Below, one piece after another: positions 29,144 to 38,800 of a stretch of 64,000 nt of DNA. Numbering within the stretch: position 1 is the stretch's first letter; every line of letters begins with the position of its first letter. Below the pieces are notes generated by a model. The model saw only the letters and a list, made by a program, of their open reading frames with translations. It searched no databases and was not told the DNA's origin. A program made the translations under genes and the position numbers. Origin of the DNA: Chryseobacterium ginsenosidimutans (GTDB lineage: Bacteria; Bacteroidota; Bacteroidia; Flavobacteriales; Weeksellaceae). The stretch is taken from the NCBI RefSeq assembly GCF_024807225.1, contig NZ_JANUCO010000001.1:1798001-1862000 (forward strand), read 5' to 3'.

Positions 29144-29169
29144 TTTTCTTAATTTTTTACATAAAAAAC

Positions 29170-30000
29170 ATGGTAAACAGCAGATATCCTCAGTTTAAAT
29201 TCACATGGATCGGAGGTCTTGTTTTATTGGCGGGATTATTTGTAGGGATGATGTTTGTATCTTTTCTTATCACATTTTCCAAGATTATTTTTGAACAAAA
29301 TATAGCACTGAAAGATTGGTTTCTGATGTTGTCTAATGCCATTGTATTCCTTTCTGCGATTGCGGCTTTTGATTTCATTATCGTGAGAAGGACAACGGGT
29401 AAAAAACTTAATTTTAATTTTTCCCCCACGAATTTCAATACCTATCTGTTAGTTTTTCCTTTAATGCTCGGAATGATGTTTATTTCTGAGTTTATTACTG
29501 CACAAATTCCTACAACAGGACCTGTTTTTGGTGATTTGTATGAATATTTTAATGATTTAATGGCGCAATTAACGGATGATCCTATCATCATGATTATCAC
29601 AGCGGTAATTATGGCGCCTATTTTTGAGGAAACTATTTTCAGGGGAATTATCCAGAAAGGATTGATGAATAATGGAGTAGAACCTTGGAAAGCAATTGTT
29701 TTTTCATCCATTGTTTTCGGATTGGTGCATGGAAATCCTTGGCAGTTTGTCGGTGCCGTTTTGTTGGGCTGTGTTTTAGGATTGGTGTATTACAAAACAA
29801 AATCTTTACTGCTTCCGATGTTGCTGCATGGTTTTAACAATTTGTGCTCGACATTATTGGTAACGTATACTAAAAACGAAAGCTTCGCAGACGCTTTCAA
29901 AATCCCGGAATGGACTTTATTATTAATAGGAATAATAATATTTTCTTTATTCTATTACCTGTTTGTGAAGAAAAATAAAATACATTATTTAGAAATTTAA
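29170..30000 (+). CDS. CPBP-family intramembrane metalloprotease
   Basis: 276-residue multi-pass membrane protein of the CPBP (Rce1/CAAX-like, ABI) family. Catalytic motifs: EETIFR (E153, E154, R158), VFGLVHG (H187) and HGFNN (H220, N224), all inside membrane segments. These proteases cleave membrane or exported substrates; the bacterial substrate is not known. The frame is open 53 codons further to 29011, but that part (basic, then hydrophobic) overlaps the MFS gene start and precedes a TATCTTTG promoter box, so I use the ATG at 29170. Its stop codon abuts a palindromic repeat. Confidence 0.88.
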   Translation: MVNSRYPQFKFTWIGGLVLLAGLFVGMMFVSFLITFSKIIFEQNIALKDWFLMLSNAIVFLSAIAAFDFIIVRRTTGKKLNFNFSPTNFNTYLLVFPLMLGMMFISEFITAQIPTTGPVFGDLYEYFNDLMAQLTDDPIIMIITAVIMAPIFEETIFRGIIQKGLMNNGVEPWKAIVFSSIVFGLVHGNPWQFVGAVLLGCVLGLVYYKTKSLLLPMLLHGFNNLCSTLLVTYTKNESFADAFKIPEWTLLLIGIIIFSLFYYLFVKKNKIHYLEI

Positions 30001-30089
30001 TTAAACACAAAACTCACAAATATTTTCACAAATTAACACTAATCCCATTTGTGATTATTTGTGAAAAATTAGTGTTATTAGTGTTTAGA
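29998..30089. repeat. palindromic intergenic repeat, copy C (short form)
   Basis: AATTAAACACAAAAC...TTTTCACAAATTAACACTAAT pairs with ATTTGTGAAAAATTAGTGTTATTAGTGTTTA. It begins at the CPBP stop codon and ends about 30 bases before rdgB. Same family as the copies at 21023, 27749 and 53685 but without the GGGCT core. Confidence 0.7.
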
Positions 30090-30118
30090 TAGAATAAAAT
30101 TTAAAAATGAAATTGGAT

Positions 30119-30694
30119 ATGGAATTATTGGTGGCAACCCACAACGTACATAAAAAAGAAGAAATTCAGCAGATTTTAGGAAGCGAATTTGTTGTAAAAA
30201 GTCTTACTGATTATGAGATTCATGAAGAAATTGTAGAAGATGGAGATTCTTTCAACGCAAATGCTTTAATTAAGGCTAAATATTGCTTCGAAAAAACAGG
30301 AATCCCTAGTTTGGGCGATGACAGCGGTTTGGTGGTAGAATCTTTGGACGGAAGACCCGGAATTTTTTCTGCACGTTATGCAGGAGATCACGATTTTACA
30401 AAAAATATCGAAAAAGTGTTGAGCGAAATGGAAGGTGTAGAAAACAGAAAAGCTTATTTCATCACCGTTTTATGTTATTACGACGAAAACGGAGCGCAAT
30501 ATTTTGACGGAAGAGTTCACGGAAATTTATTGACAGAAAATAAAGGTTTCAAAGGTTTCGGTTATGATCCGATCTTCGTTCCTGAAGGGTATGAAAAGAC
30601 TTTTGCCGAAATGAATCCTGAAGATAAAAACAAAATAAGTCACAGAAAACAGGCGTTGGATTTGTTTTTAGATTTTTTAAAAGTGAAAGAATGA
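30119..30694 (+). CDS. rdgB: non-canonical purine NTP pyrophosphatase, RdgB/HAM1 family
   Basis: Hydrolyses dITP, ITP and XTP to monophosphates, keeping deaminated purines out of DNA and RNA. Motifs: LLVATHNVHKKEEI at the N-terminus (substrate grip), LGDDSGLVVESLDGRPGIFSARYAG with catalytic acidic residues, FKGFGYDPIF and ISHRKQAL. 191 residues from the ATG at 30119; an in-frame ATG at 30107 would add four residues and cannot be excluded. Followed by a 110-bp imperfect palindrome and rnz. Confidence 0.92.
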   Translation: MELLVATHNVHKKEEIQQILGSEFVVKSLTDYEIHEEIVEDGDSFNANALIKAKYCFEKTGIPSLGDDSGLVVESLDGRPGIFSARYAGDHDFTKNIEKVLSEMEGVENRKAYFITVLCYYDENGAQYFDGRVHGNLLTENKGFKGFGYDPIFVPEGYEKTFAEMNPEDKNKISHRKQALDLFLDFLKVKE

Positions 30695-30700
30695 TGTAAA

Positions 30701-30806
30701 TTAAGACTGAAATTTAGATAAATGAAGTCTGAAAAGTGGCATCAACTTAAAATTTTTAAGAGTCACTTTCCACATAATTTTAATCTAGTCTAAACCTTAG
30801 TCTTAA
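30701..30806. repeat. imperfect 106-bp palindrome between rdgB and rnz
   Basis: The left arm TTAAGACTGAAATTTAGA (30701-30718) pairs with TCTAGTCTAAACCTTAGTCTTAA (30784-30806), and an inner GAAAAGTGGC/GTCACTTTCC pair lies within. It could act as a terminator for rdgB or be a degenerate MITE-like element. Its right side runs into the rnz promoter. Confidence 0.5.
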
Positions 30807-30816
30807 CCTAAATCCG

Positions 30817-30824
30817 TACATTTG
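30817..30824 (+). promoter_or_regulatory. -7 box of rnz
   Basis: TACATTTG fits TAnnTTTG and lies 21 bases before the TTG start. Confidence 0.5.
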
Positions 30825-30845
30825 TCTTTATAATAAACTATTGAT

Positions 30846-31760
30846 TTGAGTACTTATTTAACGATATTAGGTTTTAACTCAGCGATTCCTACGATCAATT
30901 CTTCTCCGACTGCACAGTTTTTAGAAATAGAAGAGAGATCTTTTCTGATCGATTGTGGAGAAGGAACTCAGGTTCAGTTGAGAAAAGCAAAAGCAAAATT
31001 TTCAAGGATAAATCATATTTTTATTTCGCATCTTCATGGGGATCATTGTTTTGGTTTACCGGGGCTCATTGCGTCTTTCAGATTGTTGGGTAGAGATACT
31101 CCGCTTCATGTTTACGGCCCGAAAGGGATTAAAAATATGCTGGAAACGATCTTTAAAATTACCGAAACGCATCGTGGTTTTGAGGTGGTTTATCATGAAC
31201 TGGATAAAAATTATTCCGAAAAAATTTACGAAGATAATAGAGTAGAAGTGTATACGATTCCTTTGGATCACAGGATTTACTGCAACGGTTATTTATTTAA
31301 AGAAAAACCGAAAGACAGAAACCTGAATATGAAGGAAATTGCAAAATACAGCGAGATAGAAAGTTGTGATTATCATAATATTAAGGCAGGGAAAGATTTT
31401 GTTTTAAGTGACGGATATGTTCTTAAAAATGAGATTCTTACTCTTGATCCGGTTCCTCCTATTTCGTATGCATTTTGCAGTGATACAAGATATTTGGAAA
31501 GCGTAATTCCTATTATTAAAAATGTAACAGTTTTATATCATGAATCGACATTTTTACATGATCTGAAGGAAATGGCTGATTATACAGGTCATACAACGGC
31601 TTTGGAAGCGGCGACAATTGCCCAGAAAGCTCAAGTCGGGAAGCTTATTCTGGGACATTTTTCCAATAGATATGGGGATTTAACGGTGTTTACAGACGAA
31701 GCAAGAACGATTTTTCCGAATTCATATTTACCGAAGGCTCTAGAGCCAGTGAAAATTTAA
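30846..31760 (+). CDS. rnz: ribonuclease Z, TTG start
   Basis: tRNA 3'-end processing endonuclease of the metallo-beta-lactamase fold, 304 residues. The zinc motif is SHLHGDHCFGLPG (H62, H64, D66, H67). Further motifs: FLIDCGEGTQ upstream, PLDHRIYCNGYLF, FCSDTRY, YHESTF and LGHFSNRY supply the other ligands and the HEAT-like/HST region. The only workable start before the conserved YLTILGFNSAIP is the TTG at 30846; there is no ATG. A TAnnTTTG box lies 21 bases upstream. The next gene starts 6 bases after its stop, so it is cotranscribed. Confidence 0.93.
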   Translation: MSTYLTILGFNSAIPTINSSPTAQFLEIEERSFLIDCGEGTQVQLRKAKAKFSRINHIFISHLHGDHCFGLPGLIASFRLLGRDTPLHVYGPKGIKNMLETIFKITETHRGFEVVYHELDKNYSEKIYEDNRVEVYTIPLDHRIYCNGYLFKEKPKDRNLNMKEIAKYSEIESCDYHNIKAGKDFVLSDGYVLKNEILTLDPVPPISYAFCSDTRYLESVIPIIKNVTVLYHESTFLHDLKEMADYTGHTTALEAATIAQKAQVGKLILGHFSNRYGDLTVFTDEARTIFPNSYLPKALEPVKI

Positions 31761-31766
31761 AAAAAA

Positions 31767-32540
31767 ATGAAGTTGAAATTTGAAGAATTAAAAATCTTCT
31801 TAGATGAAAAGGCCGATCAATACAATCATCCGGAGTTTATAGAAAATGATCCGCTGCAGATTCCGCATCGTTTTTCTATGAGACAGGATATTGAAATTGT
31901 GGGTTTTTTGACTGCGACAATTTCGTGGGGAAACAGAAAGGCAATCGTAAAATCGGCAGAGAAAATGCTCGATATTATGGGGAATTCTCCTTATGATTTT
32001 GTGTTGAATTATTCTGAAAAAGATCTAAAGGAAATTCAGGATAAAAGTATTCACAGAACCTTTAACGGAGAAGATTTTACCTATTTTATTAAACAGTTTA
32101 ACAGAATTTATAAAGAAAATGAAAGTCTGGAAAATTTGTTTCAAGTAAATGATTCGGAAACTAATTTTTCTCATGCGATCGAACGATTCAGAAGTCAGTT
32201 TTTAGGCACTGAAAAGCACAGAACTCACAAACATGTAAGCTCGCCTTACAAGAATTCTTCTACGAAAAGAATTATCATGTTTCTTCGCTGGATGGTACGT
32301 AAAGACAAGCGTGGCGTAGATTTTGGGATTTGGGAAAACATAGATCAGAAGCATCTTTCGATTCCGTTGGATGTGCATACAGGAAATATTTCAAGAAAAC
32401 TGGGATTGATTTCAAGAACTCAAAATGACTGGAAAACGGTGGAAGAACTCGATCTTGTTATTCGGAAATTTGATGAAAAAGATCCTGCAAAATACGATTT
32501 TGCCCTGTTTGGATTGGGAGTGACGAAAGAATTATTATAA
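31767..32540 (+). CDS. TIGR02757 family protein
   Basis: 257 residues, a family common in Bacteroidetes and some other phyla. Conserved stretches: DPLQIPHRF, ATISWGNRKAIVKSA, FNGEDFTYFI, RIIMFLRWMVRKD, IPLDVHTGNISRKLG, and DPAKYDFALFGLGV. The helix-rich pattern and the LDVHTGNISRKLG near the C-terminus recall helix-hairpin-helix DNA glycosylase-like folds, so a nucleic-acid role is possible, but none is established to my knowledge. It sits 6 bases after rnz and 10 bases before the coiled-coil membrane gene, so the three form one operon. Confidence 0.85.
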   Translation: MKLKFEELKIFLDEKADQYNHPEFIENDPLQIPHRFSMRQDIEIVGFLTATISWGNRKAIVKSAEKMLDIMGNSPYDFVLNYSEKDLKEIQDKSIHRTFNGEDFTYFIKQFNRIYKENESLENLFQVNDSETNFSHAIERFRSQFLGTEKHRTHKHVSSPYKNSSTKRIIMFLRWMVRKDKRGVDFGIWENIDQKHLSIPLDVHTGNISRKLGLISRTQNDWKTVEELDLVIRKFDEKDPAKYDFALFGLGVTKELL

Positions 32541-32550
32541 AAAAAACAAA

Positions 32551-33099
32551 ATGAAAAAAAACGAAGAAAAAATTGAAGTTTTAGAGAAAATTGAGATTTT
32601 AGAAAAAATCGCCAATGGAATTACTTGGTGGATAGGCTCTATCCCGTCGTTGATTGCACATACTTTGTTTTTTATGATTTCATTTCTGTTGCCTTTGCTT
32701 CATATTGTGGAATTTGATAAAATGCTGTTGATTCTTACAACAGTGGTTTCTCTGGAAGCAATTTATCTGGCAATTTTCATCCAGATGTCCGTGAATAAAA
32801 GTCATGAAAAAATTGAAGATATTCAGGAAGATATTGAAGATATTCAGGAAGATATCGAAGAGATTAGCGAGGATATTGAGGAAATTAGTGAAGATATCGA
32901 GGAAATCAACGAGGATATTGAGGATATTCAGGAGGATATCGAAGAAATTAATGAAGACGAAGACGACGAAGATCATAGTGAAAGAGCAAAAAATGTAATG
33001 CTGAAAAGCAATGTAAGCTCAAATAAAAATGAAATAAAATCTTTAAAAGATAAAATCGAAGAACTGCAAAATAAAATTGAAGAGCTTAAAAAAGAATAA
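32551..33099 (+). CDS. DUF1003-like membrane protein with a heptad-repeat coiled coil
   Basis: 182 residues. The N-terminal region has two membrane helices (about 28-50 and 57-80) with GSIPSLIAHTLFF and ILTTVVSLEAIYLAIF, typical of DUF1003 proteins. Residues 87-137 are a very regular seven-residue repeat of the form EDIEEIS, EDIEDIQ, EDIEEIN, giving an acidic coiled coil. A second coiled coil (about 153-182) has a mixed-charge pattern KSLKDKIEELQNKIEELKK. The protein probably oligomerises at the cytoplasmic face of the inner membrane. Function unknown. Last gene of the rnz operon, followed by a terminator. Confidence 0.8.
   Translation: MKKNEEKIEVLEKIEILEKIANGITWWIGSIPSLIAHTLFFMISFLLPLLHIVEFDKMLLILTTVVSLEAIYLAIFIQMSVNKSHEKIEDIQEDIEDIQEDIEEISEDIEEISEDIEEINEDIEDIQEDIEEINEDEDDEDHSERAKNVMLKSNVSSNKNEIKSLKDKIEELQNKIEELKKE
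32809..32961 (+). repeat. 21-base coding minisatellite (heptad repeat)
   Basis: About seven tandem 21-base units of the form GA(A/G)GATATTGA(A/G)GA(A/T)ATT plus one variable codon code E-D-I-E/Q-D/E-I-Q/S/N. Adjacent units are nearly identical in DNA, so in-frame gain or loss of units is easy. Confidence 0.8.
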
Positions 33100-33144
33100 G
33101 CAACAAGGAATAATTTTATTTTGATAGATAAAAAGACATTTAAG

Positions 33145-33173
33145 AGACTGATAATTTTTATCAGTCTTTTTTC
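33145..33173 (+). terminator. terminator of the rnz operon
   Basis: AGACTGATAA and TTATCAGTCT form a perfect 10-bp stem with a TTT loop, then six T. Confidence 0.9.
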
Positions 33174-33274
33174 ATTCTTTAGATATATTATCTTCTATTT
33201 ATCAAGATAGCAAATAATTTAAATTTATGATAACAATAACGCTTTTTTTATCCATATTTAAATTAAAAAAGTAG

Positions 33275-33282
33275 TATTTTTG
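33275..33282 (+). promoter_or_regulatory. -7 box of the first choice-of-anchor-L gene
   Basis: TATTTTTG lies 16 bases before the ATG. The same box in nearly the same sequence (AAAAATAGTATTTTTG) precedes the second paralogue. Confidence 0.55.
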
Positions 33283-33298
33283 AACAAACAACAACAAA

Positions 33299-35665
33299 AT
33301 GTTAAATTATAGACTAAAAAACTACCTTTTATCTTTACTTACATTGGCTGTTTCTACCTCAGTATTTTCTCAAAGAAAAGCACCTAAGAATGTTGTAACT
33401 TCGGTTAACAATAAAGCTGGTGTTTTTATAGATGTAAATGCTGCAGGATATGCACCTTCTACTTACAGTGCAGAGCAGCTTGTGAAAGATATTCTTATCA
33501 ACGGAGGGTCGACTTGTTCGGTTCCCAATGTGACGAATGTAACGGTTACTCCTAATCAGCCGACAACTAATAATGACAGGTTTTGGGGATATTTCCATAA
33601 AGGAACTACTAATTTTCCTTTTACAGACGGTATTGTCTTAACTACAGGCTTCGCCAGACAAGCAGGAAATGTTGCATCGAGTGCAAGCACAAATGTTACA
33701 GGTGCAGGAATGAATGATCCCGATCTGGTAGCGGCAGTTCCTATCACCACTCCTGGTGATAATTACAACGATAATGTAATGTTGGAGTTCGATTTTGTAC
33801 CCAACTCTAATCAGGTGAAGTTTAATTATCTTTTTGCTTCTGAAGAATATACAGGGAGTTACCCGTGTCAATATTCTGATGCATTTGCTTTGTTAATCAA
33901 ACCAGTTTCAGGAGGACCTTATGTAAATGTAGCGGTTTTACCCGGAACAGCAGGACCTGTGAGTATGACTAATATTCACCCTCTTATTTCCGGAGGTGGA
34001 GGATGTCCTGCGATCAACGAAATCTATTTTGCAGGATATAATTCTGCGTCTAATATTGTAACAAATTACGAAGGAAGAACAGTTCCTTTAACAGCAACTG
34101 CTACTGTTACACCAGGAGTGGCTTATCATTTTAAAATGATCTTGTCCGATTACAGAGATACCGGTTTTGATTCTGCCGTATTCATTGAAGGAGGATCTTT
34201 CGATATAGGGATTAAAATTGTAGACGGAAACGGAGTCGTTTTACCAAGTATCCTTAATATATGTGATAATATTCCACAAACTTTGGTTGCTCAGGTTTCT
34301 GCTATACCGGGGATGACCTATCAATGGTATAAGGATGGGGCAATTATCAATGGAGCTACCACTGGTACTTACGTTGCCACTTCACCCGGAGTTTATGAAG
34401 TGAAGGTTTCTGTTCCGGGAAATAACTGTCCCGGATCTGCAACGATAACGATTGTCGGAGGAACAACACCTCCTGCACAAAATGCAACGTTGAAATTGTG
34501 TACGACACCATCTCTTGCAACATTTAATATAAATACGGCAACACCGTTGATTACCCCTTCAACCACAGCGATTGTGCATTATTATGTGAATCAGTCTGAT
34601 GCGGTTGCGCAAAATACCAATTATCTTAGTGCTGCAGCTTTAAGCAATTATCCGGGAACAGACGGACAGGTTTTATACGTTGTTGTTTCAAACGGAAGTT
34701 TCTGTAGCAAAATGGTTACTTTAACATTGAATAAAGAAGCAACACCTATCGCTCAGCTTACCGCTACAAAAGTGAGAATCTGCGCAGGCGAATCTACCAC
34801 TTTAACGGCTGCGAATGGAGTAACTTATCAATGGACGAATTTATCTGGTACCGGAGCTACACAAGTAGTTTCTCCTACTCAGACAACAACCTATTCGGTA
34901 TATGCAATTGGTGCACAGGGATGTAAATCTTTACAGCCTGCATCTATTATAGTTGAGGTGGTTCCTGCAATTGTTTCAAACCTTTCAGGAGGAATGATTT
35001 GTCAGGGCGATGTCATTACTTTAGACGCCGGAGCAGGACCGAATTATCATTATACATGGAGTACAGGCGATACAACACAGACTATTTCTGTAGGAACACC
35101 GGGAACTTATTCTGTGACAATTAATAACGGAGTTTGTACTAAAGAATTTACAACGAAAGTTATCCAGGCGATTATTCCGGAAATTATTAATGTAAATTAT
35201 AGTGAAAACGGAACAATGGTGCTTACAGCAAGCAACCCAAGCAACGGACCGCTGGAATATTCAATTGATAATGGTCTTACTTGGCAGAATTCAAATACAT
35301 TTACGAATGTTCCTAGAAATATTATTGTTTCTATCAGAGTAAGAGTGAAGAAAACAAGCTGTGTAGGATTCCTGGAATATTTCACTTTTGTAATGCAGAA
35401 TGTAATTACTCCAAACGGAGATAATATTAATGATATGATTGATTTCAGAGGAGTGAATAAATATAAAGACTTTAAGGCATCTATCTTCGACCGTTATGGG
35501 AAAGAAGTTTACAAAGCAAGTAGCTTACAGCCTTATTGGGACGGGTATTTCCAAGGGAAACGTCTTTCCACTTCATCTTACTGGTATCAGGTAAGCTTTG
35601 AAGATCCTGCAAGCAAAAAACCGGCACTGAAAACGGGCTGGATATTGCTGAAAAACTTTGAGTAA
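33299..35665 (+). CDS. choice-of-anchor-L surface protein with T9SS type B tail (paralogue 1)
   Basis: 788 residues. Signal peptide MLNYRLKNYLLSLLTLAVSTSVFSQ. After GVFIDVNAAGY the choice-of-anchor-L domain (about 50-300) contains WGYFHKGTTNFPFTDGIVLTTG and NYLFASEEYTGSYPC. Ig-like or PKD-like domains with CxGE(S/D)xTLTA and VSPTxTTTYSV follow. The C-terminal gliding-motility-associated (type B) domain begins ITPNGDNINDMIDF, includes IFDRYGKEVYK and ends TGWILLKNFE, directing secretion through T9SS. No catalytic motif is seen. Likely a surface adhesin or gliding-related protein; that is inference from family context. It has its own promoter and terminator, so the three paralogues look like separate units. 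Confidence 0.87.
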   Translation: MLNYRLKNYLLSLLTLAVSTSVFSQRKAPKNVVTSVNNKAGVFIDVNAAGYAPSTYSAEQLVKDILINGGSTCSVPNVTNVTVTPNQPTTNNDRFWGYFHKGTTNFPFTDGIVLTTGFARQAGNVASSASTNVTGAGMNDPDLVAAVPITTPGDNYNDNVMLEFDFVPNSNQVKFNYLFASEEYTGSYPCQYSDAFALLIKPVSGGPYVNVAVLPGTAGPVSMTNIHPLISGGGGCPAINEIYFAGYNSASNIVTNYEGRTVPLTATATVTPGVAYHFKMILSDYRDTGFDSAVFIEGGSFDIGIKIVDGNGVVLPSILNICDNIPQTLVAQVSAIPGMTYQWYKDGAIINGATTGTYVATSPGVYEVKVSVPGNNCPGSATITIVGGTTPPAQNATLKLCTTPSLATFNINTATPLITPSTTAIVHYYVNQSDAVAQNTNYLSAAALSNYPGTDGQVLYVVVSNGSFCSKMVTLTLNKEATPIAQLTATKVRICAGESTTLTAANGVTYQWTNLSGTGATQVVSPTQTTTYSVYAIGAQGCKSLQPASIIVEVVPAIVSNLSGGMICQGDVITLDAGAGPNYHYTWSTGDTTQTISVGTPGTYSVTINNGVCTKEFTTKVIQAIIPEIINVNYSENGTMVLTASNPSNGPLEYSIDNGLTWQNSNTFTNVPRNIIVSIRVRVKKTSCVGFLEYFTFVMQNVITPNGDNINDMIDFRGVNKYKDFKASIFDRYGKEVYKASSLQPYWDGYFQGKRLSTSSYWYQVSFEDPASKKPALKTGWILLKNFE

Positions 35666-35686
35666 TATTTTAAGTTATATATAAAG

Positions 35687-35717
35687 AAAGACCGACAATT
35701 TGTTGGTCTTTTTTTCG
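35687..35717 (+). terminator. terminator after paralogue 1
   Basis: AAGACCGACAA and TTGTTGGTCTT pair with one mismatch and are followed by a run of T. Confidence 0.85.
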
Positions 35718-35790
35718 TTTTTAAACCAATTGAAAATAGTATTTTTAAAATTAATGTAATTGCATTGGTGATAATGTAATTGATATTGAA

Positions 35791-35822
35791 TTGAAATTCA
35801 ATCAAAAAAAATAGTATTTTTG
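35791..35822 (+). promoter_or_regulatory. promoter of paralogue 2
   Basis: TTG (35791-35793), a 21-base spacer, then TATTTTTG (35815-35822), 16 bases before the ATG. Full match to the Bacteroidetes consensus. Confidence 0.65.
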
Positions 35823-35838
35823 TTTAAAATAATATAAA

Positions 35839-38800
35839 ATGTTAAATAGGAGGACAAGAAATTTATTTTTGGCTTTATTTTTAGTTTTTGTGGGATGCTT
35901 TGTTTTTGCTCAGGACAGACAGAGCAAAGGCGTTGTCAAAAAACCTACCGCTGCCAGTATGAAAGCGGGAGTTTTTATTGATGTAAATGCTGCAGGCTAT
36001 CCGGAAACAAACTACAGTATAACGCAATTAGTAAAAGATGTACTTATCAGTGGCGGATCTGCATGTTCTGCTGCCAATGTAAGTAATGTCGTTGTTTCTC
36101 CTAATTTAGCGGTGAGTGACCAAAACAGAAGTTGGGGATACTTTAATAAAGCAACCACCAATTTTCCTTTCGCTAAAGGTATCGTCCTTACAACCGGATA
36201 TGCGAGAAAAACAGGAAACACTTTTCAAGGGACTTTAAGTGATGCTCTTCCTACGACGGGAGATGCAGATTTAGCAACAGCTTTAGGTGTTAGTAATGCA
36301 AACTTAAGAGATGCAACCTATATAGAATTTGATTTTGTACCTGCTTCTACAAAAGTTACGTTCAGATATTTATTCGCCTCCAAAGAATATCAAAGTAATT
36401 TTACCTGCAGTATTTCTGATGGTTTTGCATTGTTATTAAAAAAATCTACGGATCCTACTTATACCAATCTTGCTGTTCTTCCGGGAGGAGCAGGACCTGT
36501 AAGTGTTACGAATATTATCCCTGCAAGCTTACCTTGCGGACCAAAGAATGTGCAGTATTTCGCAGGGATTAATAATCCTCAGGTTGAAACAAACTTTGAT
36601 GGCCGTACAACTCCTTTGACGGCAACGGCAACGGTAACTCCGGGAGTGACGTATCATTTTAAAATGGTTTTGGCAGATTATCAGGATTCAAATTTTGACT
36701 CTGCTGTTTTTCTGGAAGCCGGATCTTTTGATATCGGTGTTCAGATGTTAGATCCTGCAGGAGTGGCGCTTCCTTCATCTATTAATGTTTGTGATAATGC
36801 ACCTCAGACTTTTACAGCATCAGTTCAGGGAGGTGGAGCAACATATCAGTGGTTATTGGGAGGGAATCCAATTCCGGGAGCTACCAATGCTTCTTATACA
36901 GCAACAGCACCGGGAGTTTACACTGTTCAGGTATTTTTACCGGGAAATACATGTCCGGGAACGGCTTCGATAACCATTGTCGGCGGAACTTCCCCTACAG
37001 TACAGAATACAACACTTACTTCCTGTTATACACAGGGAAATGCAACATTTAATTTAACATCAGCGCAAGCAACAATAAGTGCAACTCCGGGAGCTACATT
37101 TTCTTATTATGTTAATCAGGCAGATGCTTTGGCAGGAAACGGGAATACCATTGGTACACCTACAGCCTTTCAAAGTGCAGGGCAAACAGTTTATGTGTTG
37201 GTGAAAAACGGATTTTGTTCAAAAGTTGCCGAATTACAATTAATAAAAGCTCCTCAAATAACAGCTACTATTGCACCTCCGGGTATTTTAACCTGTACCA
37301 ACTCACAGATCACATTGAATGCTTCGACTTCTGTTTTCCCTGCGGGAGCTACATTCAACTGGACAACGACAGGAGGAAACATTGTTTCAGGTGCAAATAC
37401 ATTAAATCCGGTTGTGAATTTAGCCGGAGTTTATACTTTAACGATTTCAAATATTTATCAGCCCGGAAATTTAACATGTACTGGTACAGCAAGCGTAACA
37501 GTTACAGGAGACAGTGCTCCGCCAACTACCGGTTTAACAGCTTCAAAAACATTGATATGTTCAGGAGAGACGGTAACGTTAACAGCTTCTGGTGGGGTAA
37601 CCTATAATTGGGTTGGTTTACCGGGAACGGGAAATACTCAGACAGTTTCACCAACAGCTACGACTACTTATACCGTAACAGCGGTAGGAGCAAACGGTTG
37701 TGTTTCTGCAAATCCTGCTACAATTACGATCCAGGTATCTCAGCCGATTACTGTACAGAATGCTACTTTGTTTAAATGTTATCAGACAGGAGGTATTAAT
37801 TATAATTTAACGGAAGCTCAACCTCAGATTACTTCCGCAGCAGGGGTTACTTTTGCCTATTATGTGAATGTTGCTGATGCCAATGCAGGAAATGCAAATA
37901 CAATCGCAACTCCGGCATCTTTTAACAGTGCGGGAGGTCAGACAATTTTTGTTTTGGTGGTAAGTGGAGGATGTAGATATGTGGTCACATTACAATTGTT
38001 ATCCACACCGCAGACCACTTTAACTATCGATCCGCCACAGCAGATTACCTGTACAACGGCTCAGATTACATTAAATGCCGCTGCATCGGTAATTCCTGCA
38101 GGTTCTACAATTGCTTGGACAACAGTAGGTGGAAATATTGTTTCTGGTGCTACTACTTTGACTCCGGTTGTAAATGCCGGTGGAGTGTATACTTTAACGG
38201 TAACTAATGTTAACCAACCAGGAAATTTAAACTGTAACTATACATTAGCAGTTACAGTGACTCAAAATACAGCACCTCCGGTAGCAACGGTAACTTCTAC
38301 TTTTGCACAGATCTGTCCGGGAGAGTCTGTTACTTTAACGGCTGCAGGTGGGGCTACTTACAATTGGGTAGGTCTTCCAGGAAACGGAAATACTCAGGTG
38401 GTTTCCCCTGCAACTACAACTACATATACTGTTTTTGCGGTAGGAGCTAACGGATGTATTTCTGCGAACCCTGCTACAATTACCATCGTTGTAGGTCCTC
38501 CGGTAGCGATTTTAGCAGCTTCAAAATCTAAAATTTGTGTTGGAGAATCTGTTACATTAACAGCATCGGGCGGTATTACTTACGAATGGGTAGGATTACC
38601 GGGAAATGGAAATACTCAGCTCGTATCACCTACGACTACGACTACATATTCTGTTTTTGCTTTGGGTGGAAACGGATGTAAAGTAGCTAATCCTACTTCA
38701 ATTACAATTGAAGTAGTACCCGCAATTGTATCAACATTACAGGATGTATATGCTTGTGCCGGAGATTTTGGAATTTTAGACGCTGGTTCAGGACCGAATT

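Noticed and set aside
29011..29169. Upstream extension of the CPBP gene overlapping the MFS start
   Set aside because: It crosses the promoters of both genes and is not conserved in character; ATG at 29170 is better.
32680..32976. Minus-strand frame opposite the heptad repeat
   Set aside because: Repeat of D/I/F/L is the mirror of the EDIEEI repeat, not an independent protein.
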